64,000 nt of DNA from Maniola hyperantus (lineage: Eukaryota > Arthropoda > Insecta > Lepidoptera > Nymphalidae). The notes under the pieces were generated by a model, which made no database searches, was not told where the DNA came from, and saw only the letters and a program-made list of their open reading frames with translations. Made by a program: the position numbers and the translations under genes. Position 1 is the stretch's first letter. Each line of letters starts with the position of its first letter. The DNA is taken from assembly GCF_902806685.2 (NCBI RefSeq), contig NC_048556.1, forward strand, positions 6,014,001 to 6,078,000, in the 5' to 3' direction. This document shows, one piece after another, positions 33,646 to 45,000 of this stretch.

Positions 33646-36600
33646 GTATAGTACTGGACTCATCGATGTAGACTAAATCTAGTAATTCAATCTGAACATG
33701 AAGCATATAAATTGTACACCGATTGGGCTTGAGTAGGTATTTAATCGTTAGTCTAAGACGTGTGCAGACTGCCATGTTGCAACTTCAGTTTGGACTACTA
33801 CTTGTTTTGGCATCATTCTATTCATTGTATGATTACTTAATAAATACTCTTCAGTTTTAATAAAACAGTACAGTGACTGACACACACGGCCCATAAATAA
33901 AACTAAGATAGGAGAAGGAAATCTCACAGGATCGTTAAAAAAATCTAAAGCACATAGTCACAGGAATGAGCTAGTGATACAATAAAAGTCTCTCTTTAAC
34001 CGAATCTTAGGGACCAACTATTTTCTGGAGTGATACATACATGATCCAACAATAGTGAACATAAAGAGAGTATATTGTATTGTATTTTAAGTAAACTGGG
34101 TAAACATAGCAATTAGTAATGTTTATGTTAACTAAAGAAAGTTATTAATTTACTATAGTTATATCAGTGGGCTAGTGGTAGATCCACTTGGCAATTCAAA
34201 TGCACTTGTGAAAGTTTGATTGAATAAAAAAATATTAATTTCTATAACCTGTAGGTTACTTACTTGGAAGAAGTACTAATTTGTTTTTTTTATTGCAGTG
34301 AATTGATACCGTTTTCCTGGTATAATAAATGCAGAATATCACATAACTGGTGTAAGGGAATTTATAGAAACAAGGTAAACAAAATTATGATTTCATTTCA
34401 GAAAATAAAATAAAAATGATTAAGTATGTACCGTACCTATTTCATTTACAAAACAAGTCCTTGTAAAAAAACGTGCAAATGAACAGAACAAAACTTCATC
34501 CTTAATTCTTTTTATTATTAACCTTACAATACATTGTATTGAGAAACTTACCTTATTCAAATTATGTTAAATTATAAGTATAGAAGCAGGTATTATTTTG
34601 TGGAAATCCATGGTATACAATGAACCAAAGCTATAATCTGCTGAAAAAGATCAGATTCATATGGTTATAGCAAATTAAGCTTCTAGTTAATTGTAAAGTA
34701 TAAATCACCTAAACATGAATAATAATATACTCCCAATAAAATTGTGAGTGAGAGGAGTTGCGTGAGTGGTAAGCCTCAATAGCTCAACGGGTAGAGGAGT
34801 GGTCTGAAAACCGAAAGGTCGCCGGTTCAAACCCCGCCCGTTGCACTATTGTCGTACCTACTCCTAGCACAAGCTTGACGCTTAGTTGGAGAGGAATTTA
34901 AAAAAAAATATTTTCAAAGACTGACATCCGTTAGCTCATCTTGTGAGCCTATTTTCATCCTATTTTATATGTGCACTTTATATAGACTCACCCTGTATGA
35001 TATGGCTGAAATAAATAAATAATAATTTATTCACAAGAACGTTGGTACAAAAAAGATGGAAGTATACAATATATAGCCCATAACATTCGACTAAATTAAT
35101 AGTGTGCAAATATTTTAAGAGGGAGATCAAAAATTAAGTTATTAAACATTATCAACAATAAAATTATCCTTATACAGCATGCAATCAATAAAATGTCACA
35201 ACATATTAAAAGAACTAGCCGACCCGCCCCGGCTTCGCTCGGGTGGAGTATTTCGGACTGGGAGTGTCATCGTGAAGCCGTTCCTTGATACTTAAAATAT
35301 CAATTCACTATCAGAAATTCTAAAATCCCCACGATTTAGGACTTTAGTACTTTGCAGCATCAGGATTGAGGAGTTAGGATCCGAAGTTCAATGATGTAGC
35401 CTATGCTTGGTACCTAAATTAATTTTGCATCATCCGCAGTTACTGAAACATTATAGTTTAGGAGTGCTGTACCCTACATCATCAGGGTTGAGGAGTTGGC
35501 ACTTGAAGTCTGAGAATAAAGTCGTTGCTTGGTACCTACAATATGAATTCACTATGAACACTTCCTGAATCTTGATAACTCAGGCGGGCAGTAACCCTGC
35601 AGCATCAGGATTAAGGTAGCTCAGTTCGGTGCTTTCTCCATACAAACGTAGGAGGGAAAATACAACAATATTCGATATTGTACGCACAAAAGTGAGAATT
35701 ATATCGATTTATCTCGTCATTATCTAGGTTCAATGATATCTAAAACATTGAAAAAAATATTGATTTAAAAGTTACGAGCCTCAAAAGATTCCTATTTTAA
35801 CACTAAATTTATGACAACTTTGGGTGTACATAAATAAGATTAGGGATATGAAAATTCTAAAACAATTTATCATTAGACGTAGTTTATTTACTCATTAGTT
35901 GAAATAACTTTACTTTGCAAACATAAATTCAACAGTATTTGCTCAAAAATTCTTTACCTAAACCCTTTTCGCGCGCTTGATTTCAGTGAAAATCATCGTG
36001 CCTCTCAACTTTCTCATACAATGTCAAGTGAAAAGCAAATATGTTACCCACTTGCGCTGCCAGTTTTGGTCAAGCGTCCTGCGTCACCTTAAGGGGTTGA
36101 ATCTAGAATTTTTTATGTGACCACCACGAAAACTTTTTTGTTGATTTAAAAAAAATTGCAAATCGGTCCAGAAACCTCGAAAAAATCGATGTAGAAAAAA
36201 GAACCACCTCCTTTTTGACAGTCGGTTAAAAACCGATGACCTTGAAATATTTACGGAACAATCTTTAAAATATTCTCTTTCTAACAAAAATAGAATGAAT
36301 GAAATCGGACTACGCGTTAATGAATTACAACTCAGTATACATTTTAACTTTCATCCCCTCTTCCACGGGAACCATGCTGAATTTCGGGATAAAAAGTATC
36401 CTATAGTCTTCCTCATAGTATGACCTCAAATCGTACCAAGTTTCATTGGAATCCATTCAGTAGTTTCAGCGTGATGCGCGGCCGTGATACAGACAGACAG
36501 ACAGACAGATAGACAGACAGACAAAAATGAAAAAAATTACAGTTTTGGGTTCAGTATCGATTACAGAGTGCCCTCGAAAATAAATTTTCAAAATATCTTC

Positions 36601-39600
36601 AATGTACAGAATTTGACCTGTTACAGTTTTATGTACAGAATTTGACCTGTTACAGTTTTATTATAAGTATTGATGAAGGTATGTTATAGACAAATTTAAG
36701 TATAGTTTTTGAACAAAATATAATATTTTGTAGGTAATTATCCAACATGCAACCAACTACATGCCTTGGCTACAGTTGTGCAGCTCTGAAGTATGGTACC
36801 TGTCAGTGGGGTCAGACCTGCGATGCTATTCAGTTGATAAGAGAGGTTTACCAATTTCCAGTCTTCTATGGACCATACATGTACCAACTGTCAAGAGAGA
36901 TGATGTACGCACAAATGATATCTCAAGGTTCATTGTGAAAGATAATATAATTATTTGTGGGAACAGGTAAGAAAAAATACTTCTTCATATCCTTAGATTT
37001 TCTCTGTAGACTCACCCGTATTCACAATCATTACCTACTATGAGGTCTCACAGTGTGCCTGAATGCACAGTGTAGGTTCCACCAGTCAGATTACTGAATC
37101 ACGTCAATTTTCAATGACACTGTGCGTTCGAGCGCACTGTGAGACCTTATAGTAATGTTTGTCAATATGGGTGTCTGTCTAGTGAAAGTGTGCCTGAATG
37201 CACAGTGTAGGTTCCACCAGTCAGATTACTGAATCACGTCAATTTTCAATGACCTGATTGGTGGATTCCACACTGCGTTCGAGCGCAATGTGAGACCTTA
37301 TAGTAATGTTTGTGAATATGGGTGTCTGTCTAGTGTCGCAGGCATCATCTAGTAATAATATATTTTTTTAATTAAAAATATATCTCCGGTCCATCCGCCT
37401 TCTAATCGAAGGTCGGGGGTTCGATCCCGGGCACGCACCTCTAAGTTTTCGGAGTTATGTGCGTTTTAAAGTAATTAAATATCACTTGCTTTAAAGGTGA
37501 AGGAAAACATAGTGAGGAAACCTGCATGCCTGAGAGTTCTCCATAATGTTCTCAAAGGTGTGTGAAGTCTACCAATCCGCACATGGCCAGCGTGGTAGAC
37601 TACGGCCAAAACCCTTCTCACTCTGAGAGGTGACCCACGCTCTGTAGTGAGCCGGCGATGGGTTGATAATGATGATGATGGATGTTTCCGATTAATATGA
37701 TTTATTACACAATTTTTTTGTTTATTTTTAATCAAACATCATAACTTTGAATAATTATTGGGAAAAATATTTCAATCTTTTTAGAGATGGGTGTGCAGCA
37801 GTATACTCATATGATAATCCGAGAAGAAGACCTAATTTATTGATGCATATTAAAGATGGCCATGAGAATGGTCTTGTAGAAGTTTCGGCAGTAGAAAAAA
37901 TACGAGACACCATAATCACTGCATCTAGTGATTGTTCGTACATATGTTTTTGGGAATGCAGAAAGGATGAAAATAATTCTTATTACAATAATGTAGACTG
38001 TAAGTTATTATAGTACCTATCATCCATACTAATAAACTGCGACAATGGGGCCGATTCTCTTGTACACAATCTCTAAACTAAACTAAATTAACAGATAGAA
38101 AATCTAGTGCTATCCTTTTCCGCAAGCAACATTATGAAAGGGAAGGACGTGCCATTTTAGTTTAATTTAGAGATTGTGTACAACGGAATTAGCCACATTG
38201 TGTCTGTCTGCAATCTTTTCAAGACCAATCCATTTAAATTTTAAAATTAAAACCCACAGGATTCCCACAGTATTTTTAACATTTAAATGATTTTGCGCAG
38301 ATTTTTTCATTTCACGAATGCACTTTTATACATTTAACTAGTATTTTTTATACATTTAATAGATCCTAAATATATGATCTAGGGCATTTGGCCTATTGCT
38401 GGAGAGAGTAATCAGTCAAATCCACGCTCTTTTACGTAATCCTCGATTCGAATTATTAAGTGTATTGTGCTTTTTTCAGGAGCATATATTGAATAGATTT
38501 TTTAAACATGAGTGTAAACTGTAAATTTCTTATTACAGGCAAAACAGATTATAAGTTGCTAAATGAGATTGGCTGTAGATGCATTGCCGCTAATGATGCG
38601 CAAGACAGACTGGCGCTTGGTCCTAATGGAAATAGTAAGCCCCTTTTACTTGACGTCGATACGTATGTTGACTTTTTACTTTTACTACTAGGCTTTTGCT
38701 TTGAAAATATCCTTAATTGTGCAAACTAATAAATCTCAGACTGCGTAAGTGCTTCCCGGGCGAAGCCAGGGCAGGCCGCTATCTGTATTTAGAAAATTCA
38801 AAATCCTGACTGACTGACTTATGTATCAACGCACGGCCTAAACCTCTGGTCCTAGACACATAAAATTTGGAGGGTATCCCCTTTTTAAGGAGTAGGTATC
38901 CACTGAGAAAGGATTTTTCGAAATTCCACCCCTAAGTAGGTAAATGGGGGTTTAAAATTTATGTAGTCCACGCGGACTAAGTCGCGAGCATAAGCTAGTT
39001 ACCTAATATTATAAATGCGAAAGTGGGTTTGTCTGTCTGTTGCCGTTTTAGTAGAGCCTCAATAGCTCAACCGGTAAAGGAGTGGACTGAAAACCGCAAG
39101 TTCGACGGTTCAAACCCCGCCCGTTGCACTATTATCGTACCTACTCCTAGCACAAGCCTGACGCTTAGTTGGAGAGGAAAGGGGAATATTAGTCATTTAA
39201 CATGGCTAATATTCTTTTTTTAAAAAATGCGCTTACGAAATTTTGTACGCAGATAGCATGCATGCCGGAGATGGAGATGTGCTGATTGGCAGACTTCACA
39301 CACCTTTCAGAACATTATGGAGAACTCACAGGAACATGATGTTTTCCTTCGCCGTCAAAGCAAGTGATATTAAATTTCTTAAAATGCACATGATTTGGAA
39401 ACCTGTAAAATACCAACAGATATTTTTTTCTTGACGCCGACTGTACCTGAAAATTTATTTCCAGTGGTACCTTTTTAATGTCATCGGATGCTACTAGGAA
39501 TCCCAAACAGGTGGTGCGAGATATCCAGTGGCACGATGGAAACTGTGTGGCATGTGTCACCCACTCGGGAAAATTAAACTTAGTTGATGTTAGGAGTTCT

Positions 39601-41510
39601 GCAGTGGTATGTATTGCTTCTTATACACAACGAGCTTATGCTCGCGACTTTGTCCGCGTGGACTACGCAAATTTCAAACCCCTATTTCACCCTGTTTGGG
39701 GTTGAATTTTCAAAAATCCTTTCTTAGCGGATGCCTATGGCATAATAGCTATCTACATGCTAAATTTCAACCCGATCCGTCCAGTACTTTGAGCTGTGCG
39801 TTGACAGATCAGTCAGTCAGTCAGTCACCTTTTCCTTTTATATATACTTATAGAAACTTACATAAAATAAATTTGGTATTTTATAATTTACTAGCTTGTT
39901 CCCGCACCTTCGTCCACGTGGACTACACAAATTTAAAACCTTTATTTTAACTCCTTAGGGGTTGCATTTTCAAAAATCCTTTCTTAGCGGATGTTGACGT
40001 ATCAAATAGATAAGTCAGTCAGTCAGTCAGCTTTTTCTTTTATATACATAGATAAATTTCCTCTAGTCTGGTGCCGCCGAGCGATTTAGCGTTCCAGTAC
40101 GATGCCGTGTAAACCAAAGGGGTATGCGTTTAATAAAAACTGCCATACCATATCCCTTCCACGTTATCGTTTCGTTCCGTTTGTGATTGGATGGTGCCTC
40201 AAAATGGTTTACGTAACAGAGAGAGCCCTGTACTAACTTCTTTCCTTGGATAGAGAGTAATGAAATAATCACAATTTCTGTGTTAGCCTCCCCTGTTTGA
40301 AAACAATGCTTATTCCAGGTGTATGAAACGCAGGACCCTTTCCAATCGTCCCTGTATTGCCTCAAGACTGACTCAGACCGCGCCGTGGTGGTCGGCTCGT
40401 CGGAATACTCGCGATGTGTTCTCTTCGACTTGCGCTCCACTCGCCATATTCAGGTATTACTTTTTATTTATAACTAGCTGACCTGCCCCGGCTTCGCTCG
40501 GGTGGACTTTAGAAAATTGAGGGGAGGTTGAATTAAATTTTTGTCTCCGTAAGAACCATCCTCGTACTTCAAGGAATATTATAAAAAAAGAATTACCAAA
40601 ATCGGTTCAGCTGTTCTCGAGATTTGTGATGAGCAATAAATTTAGTGATTCATTTTTATATTATAGACCAGGTACTTATAAGTCCCACAAATTGCTATTG
40701 CGCTGGAACCATGTCTCATTAACATTCAAATGACGTCATTTTGACGTCAGCCGAAATAAAAATATACCATCAGCTCGAAACTTCAGTCTAGTGCTGACGT
40801 CACTAAAATGGCGGCCACGCGCATTAGCAATCTGCGGGACTTATAGTAGAACTGACTTTGTTATAAGTAAGTATGCAAATGTAAAAGTCTTTAAAAAAAT
40901 TGGCAATCAGTGGGGACTGACAACAGAAGTGAAATTTAAAATTATGAAATAACAGTGATTTTAGGATTCGTACCCAAAAGGATCTCTTATAGGATCTTAT
41001 CTGTCTGTTGTGTCTGTCAATTCAATGGAATCAAAACCTACCTATAGGGTACTTCCCGTTCACCTGGAATTATGATCATACTGAATTGTCGATTCATCAA
41101 TAATTCATGACACTTGATTCCGTCTCAAAAACCATAACGAGTACAGTAGCTGGCAAGAAACGTTGTACATCAGCCTTTAGGATGAGATTTCGGCTTTGTA
41201 GAGCGTTGTCTCTGTCACTCATACCTATGTGACGCTTTGTCGGTCACAACAACAGACAACGCTCTACAAAACCGCTATCGCTTTCTAAAGGTTGATGTAC
41301 AATATTTTCTTAGCGCCTTAAGAAATAATTTGATTGTTTCAGATGTATTTCACCCAGAAAAAGTCTTCTCCAATCTACAGCCTGGACTTTGATTCAACCA
41401 AACTAATAGCTGCAGCTGATCGAGGGGTAGCAAGTTTAAACTTCAATGTCAGTGCGGCTACAACACTAGCAAAAGATTTCTCACATGCATTTCAATTTGA
41501 AAATAGATAG
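33461..41510 (+). CDS. Fbxw4: F-box/WD40 repeat protein 4 (SCF ubiquitin-ligase receptor)
   Basis: Eight exons with matching phases: 33461-33645, 34299-34374, 36734-36966, 37785-37999, 38539-38662, 39465-39606, 40319-40453 and 41343-41510 (TAG). The product is 425 residues, against about 412 in human FBXW4. An F-box starts at the second Met (MPLDILINILARLELCDL, ending NDNTLWRIKC) and would bind Skp1. Then comes a MPWLQL segment typical of FBXW4, followed by degenerate WD40 blades. Family-specific matches include SSLYCLKTD and DLRSTRHIQ near the C terminus, equivalent to STLYCLQTD and the LWDRRQ blade of human FBXW4. SCF receptors recruit substrates for ubiquitination in cytosol or nucleus; substrates of this family are poorly known. 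The exon 5 donor (AC|GTATGT) was chosen because it alone gives the phase needed by exon 6. Introns hold Helitron-like, SINE and MITE copies. A polyadenylation signal lies at 41794. Confidence 0.93.
34773..34910 (+). mobile_element. tRNA-derived SINE, copy 1
   Basis: GCCTCAATAGCTCAACGGGT carries an A-box-like sequence and GGTTCAAACCC a B-box. The tRNA-like head ends about 34850, followed by a unique body (GTCGTACCTACTCCTAGCAC) and A-rich tail. Cloverleaf pairing is degraded, so this is not a working tRNA gene. Copy 2 is 39056-39206. Confidence 0.7.
35216..36535 (-). mobile_element. Helitron-like element, ~1.3 kb
   Basis: Minus-strand 3' end: ACTAG at 35214, then CCGACCCGCCCCGGCTTCGC with a GC stem. 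The other end is a (CAGA)n tract near 36490-36530. Related ends occur at 40473-40640 and 49128-49320. Confidence 0.5.
37012..37335. mobile_element. MITE with internal tandem duplication, in Fbxw4 intron 3
   Basis: Terminal arms (ACCCGTATTCACAATCATTAC ... and the inverse) flank a body in which ~125 bp beginning GTGTGCCTGAATGCACAG occurs twice (37063 and 37188). Confidence 0.65.
38803..38999 (+). mobile_element. Helitron-like (Lep1-type) copy in Fbxw4 intron 5
   Basis: CTGACTGACTTATGTATCAACGC...TAGTCCACGCGGACTAAGTC...AAGCTAGT (38995-38999). Confidence 0.6.
39056..39206 (+). mobile_element. tRNA-derived SINE, copy 2
   Basis: GCCTCAATAGCTCAACCGGTAAAGGAG ... GGTTCAAACCCCGCCCGTTGC with the same body as 34773-34910; about 90% alike by eye. 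It lies in Fbxw4 intron 5, as copy 1 lies in intron 2. Confidence 0.7.
39628..39848 (-). mobile_element. Helitron-like (Lep1-type) copy in Fbxw4 intron 6
   Basis: Begins about 20 bp after the exon 6 donor: GAGCTTATGCTCGCGACTTTG ... GATCAGTCAGTCAGTCAGTC. A further partial minus copy follows at 39890-40052. Confidence 0.6.
41150..41317. mobile_element. MITE hairpin in Fbxw4 intron 7
   Basis: GTTGTACATCAGCCTTTAGGATG..TTTGTAGAGCGTTGTCTCTG is followed by its inverse (CAGACAACGCTCTACAAAAC..CTAAAGGTTGATGTACAA). A second member is at 56205-56370. Confidence 0.7.
41343..41510 (+). CDS. Fbxw4: Fbxw4 exon 8 (last WD40 blade)
   Basis: Follows a TGTTTCAG acceptor and reads MYFTQKKSSPIYSLDFDSTK...ADRGVASLNF, ending HAFQFENR and TAG. 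It corresponds to the SPVYCLRL...LSYNLHVLDF end of human FBXW4. Confidence 0.88.
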   Translation: MYFTQKKSSPIYSLDFDSTKLIAAADRGVASLNFNVSAATTLAKDFSHAFQFENR

Positions 41511-41793
41511 TAATATTGTATTATAAAAAATATTATGTATAGGTACCTATATTTAATTATTGTGAAATGATTCATTCTTTAATTTAACCTTGCTGCGGGG
41601 CTTGTTATAAGTGTTTTAAAAGAAATTTGTAGATAGTTAGTTACCTATCAACTGTTTTAAGATTTTTTCTGCTGATTGATATGCAGGTTTTGGAAATGCG
41701 AGAAGTGTACCAATGTTACCCGTTTCTGATATACATAAGTGGGATTTTGACAATGACATTGACTTTTCTAATTTCTTGTTCTTGTTTTCATAA

Positions 41794-41799
41794 AATAAA
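41794..41799 (+). terminator. Polyadenylation signal, Fbxw4
   Basis: AATAAA about 285 bp after the Fbxw4 stop and only about 80 bp before the Diablo ATG. It is the only good signal between the two genes, so the Diablo promoter and 5' UTR must be very short or overlap the Fbxw4 3' UTR. Confidence 0.5.
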
Positions 41800-41876
41800 A
41801 TCAAAAAGAGGTTATAAAATTTATCATGGATTTACTGATCAGATATTAATTTATATTCCGCACACGGCAAGCCGAG

Positions 41877-42084
41877 ATGTTCAGAAATAAATTATTTCGT
41901 ATTTTTAGAAACGCTTGTCGCTTAAACAGCAGAGAAATCGTTGTAAAAATACGAAATATTGCACCTGTTACATTGGGATTATTAACCGCTGTTTCTTGCG
42001 AAGAAAATACACACAAAATTGGTTTAACGTGGGATCCAGATAGTTTAGAACATGATTTCTTAATCCGACAAGCTACAACCGTGA
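41877..42084 (+). CDS. diablo: Diablo exon 1 up to the possible new donor
   Basis: Encodes the presequence, the candidate IAP-binding tetrapeptide at residues 38-41 and the start of helix 1 (...FLIRQATTV). GTGAGT at 42081 is a strong-looking donor but has the wrong phase for the 42450 acceptor. GTGTAA at 42085 has the right phase. The ancestral frame stays open to 42111, where the MITE starts. Confidence 0.75.
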
Positions 42085-45000
42085 GTGTAAATGCGGCCAC
42101 CCAACTTCTTAGGCCTCCTACGCACTGGCGACCATGGTCGCCGCGACCTGGCCGCGGCGGCCAGTGAATTCTGGACTTTATATGGCAATCGCTATAGCCC
42201 CTACGCACTTAGCGGCCAGCGACCAGCGGCCACCGTTGGCCGCGGCGTCCAATTTGATTTCGTAGTAAATACACAAGCACAGTTAGCGTGATTATCTTCT
42301 GCACGTCCATCTTGACACATCCTTGGAAGTCGACTGCAAATTTTTCGGCCGTCCACATGTCGCGCTTGCCTACGCACCGGCGACCATAGCCGCGGCGGCC
42401 TGGCCGCGTCTATGGTCGCCAGTGCGTAGGAGGCCTTACTGTAACATTAGTTGCTGTCCAAGACACTAGCGAAAGGTAAACAATAACAAATAACAATCCT
42501 AATCACTTCCCATATTATAAATGCTAAAGCATAGACTTATATATTGCGAAAGTGTGTTCATTTGTTGGTTTGTCATTCAATCACGTCGCAACGGATTGAC
42601 GTGATTTTTTTGCATGTACCTATATAGGTAAGACTTTGAGAGTGCCATAGGCTACTTTTTATACCGAAAAATCAAAGACTTCCCACGGGATTTTAAAAAT
42701 CTTCCACCCGAATGAAGGGCATCAGCTAGTAAGTAATATTATAATATATGTGAAATTTTGACGTTTGTTACTTCTTCACACAAAGAGTGGATAGATTTGG
42801 CAGTTTTGAAATGGAGATAGCTTTCTATATGTCCAGAATGAACACAGCTGGCTACTTAACCGACTTCAAAAGAAGGATAGTGACCATGGGATTTTTAAAA
42901 AACCTATATCAACTCGAAGTTGCGGGCTAGTTAATTATAACATAATTAATTAAAAAAGCATTTAAAATCCATAGCTTTTACCATGAATTCATAATTATTT
43001 ACTTGCTCACTACAAATAATGTTTTTAGGCTTTTCTCTCTTACTGTGCAGCAGCACAACACAATATATAAAGAGTTGTATTGTTGAAAAGCTTGCTTATT
43101 TATTGCACAAAGAAATGAGTTTTGAAAGTCTGACTGTTAAGAATAAAAATGTACCTAGAATTCTTGGTATCCTAATACCACTCCATACATGACATAAATT
43201 GTACAGTCTTGACATAGGTACTTATGGGTTAAGTTAGCTATAATTTTTACTCATTTTCATTAAAAAACCAGGTTAAGGGAAGCCTTGGCTAAAGAAATAT
43301 GCCTGGTTAAGCAAGCACTTGAGTGGGGAGACAATGGCACTCCCCCACACCACTGGGACCAGTTAGTAGCAGTCCGAGGTTCTCTGTGTGACCTTAACCA
43401 CAATTTAAGGACACTTTTTAGTAAGTGGTTATTAAAAAATTTCATCTAAAAGTAAAGTGAAAAAAAAATAACTTTGATAGTCTCCTAAAACCTTGTGGTT
43501 TTCCACATGTAACTCTTGAAGTTAATAAAAATAAACAAAGATTAAATTACAGGTTACATGGATTATGCTGAAAAGTTAGCCACCACAGCAGCTGAAATAT
43601 CATATCTGTCTGGAAACATAGCAGCCTCTGATGCCATATGTGAAAGAATTGACCATGCATGCAGGTTTTTTATTTTATATTTTACTAGATGCCTGATTTT
43701 GTCTTTGTGGATTTAGGTTTCTTAAAAATTCTGTGGGAATTCTTTGACTTCCAGGGATAAAAAGTTGCCTATGTCAATTTCCAGGATGCAAGCTACCTCT
43801 GTACCAAATGTCATACAAATCAGTGAATAGGCTTTTAAGAATCTCGAAGGAACTCTGATTTTCTAGGATAAAAATAGCCTATGTCTTTTCCCAGGATATA
43901 AGCTAACTTTGTACATCAAAATCTATGATAGAACTTCACTTAGGTAAGTTTGTTTAATCATCAATAATATTAGTATGGACGACAAGTGGACCCATGAATC
44001 ATGATCCCGTCATCACTTAAGTGATGATAATGCAGTCCTAGAGCGATCACGCACTCATCCGATTCGAGTCCGTGAAAATATGTTCCTTTTTGTTTTACGA
44101 ACTATTTGTATGGTAGCCTTATGACGATATTATGTGGTAGATATTTTTTATATCCGTATTTTTACGGATTCGGATCGGATGAGTGCGTGATCGCTGTTAG
44201 ATGGTAGTTGGCATACTTGGCAGGAGTATGGCAGTTATATTAAGCCCCTGCCTTTATCAAAGCAGCATCGTACCAGAATTGTAAATCACTTGGTGGTAAA
44301 TAAAACAAAACAACTTTTATATGAAAGGTTTTAATAAGTTGCGATATATATTTTTACATCTAGTATTAAATCTTTTCCATGAATCTCTTATAAATTAATC
44401 ATAACTGCAAAATTAAAATAACAAAGATTCACTTTAAAACTTAAATATAATTTTTCAATAAGTAAATCTAGAATCAGAGTGATATTTTGAAGTACATTTT
44501 TTATCAGTTCTGAAGCAATTAATGACCACAACAGGATGGTTTGAAAAACCGATTTCATATCACAATGCTTAAGTTTAAAGTATTAAAAACTTACATGATC
44601 AAGTAGTATACAGTGTTTTTTCTTCTGGGGAAAACTGAAATTATTCAAGATAGGATATCTATTAATGAATGAATAGTTTCAGTTTACTGAACATACTCAA
44701 AATAACACCATGTATAAATCAATGAGTACATTTTTAGACATACTTAATATGAAACTTTTTATATACTTACATAATAAAATAATAAAATATTTTTTTGCTT
44801 TTCCATACACATACTTTTTAAAAAATCCATTAAATGTAAAAATGTTTTAATCCAAAAAATAAGATTGGTTCTTGTTACCCTTAAAATTTTAAACTAATTT
44901 TTGGTCAATTTGTCTCATGATATTAGTGCCCTTTCTATATTAAACATAAACATGGACCACAAAATGTTTTGAAAAACAATCATGCGTAAACTTATTATTT

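Noticed and set aside
34773..34850. A possible tRNA-Phe gene
   Set aside because: A and B boxes are present, but acceptor and anticodon stems do not pair. A second copy with the same non-tRNA tail shows it is a SINE.
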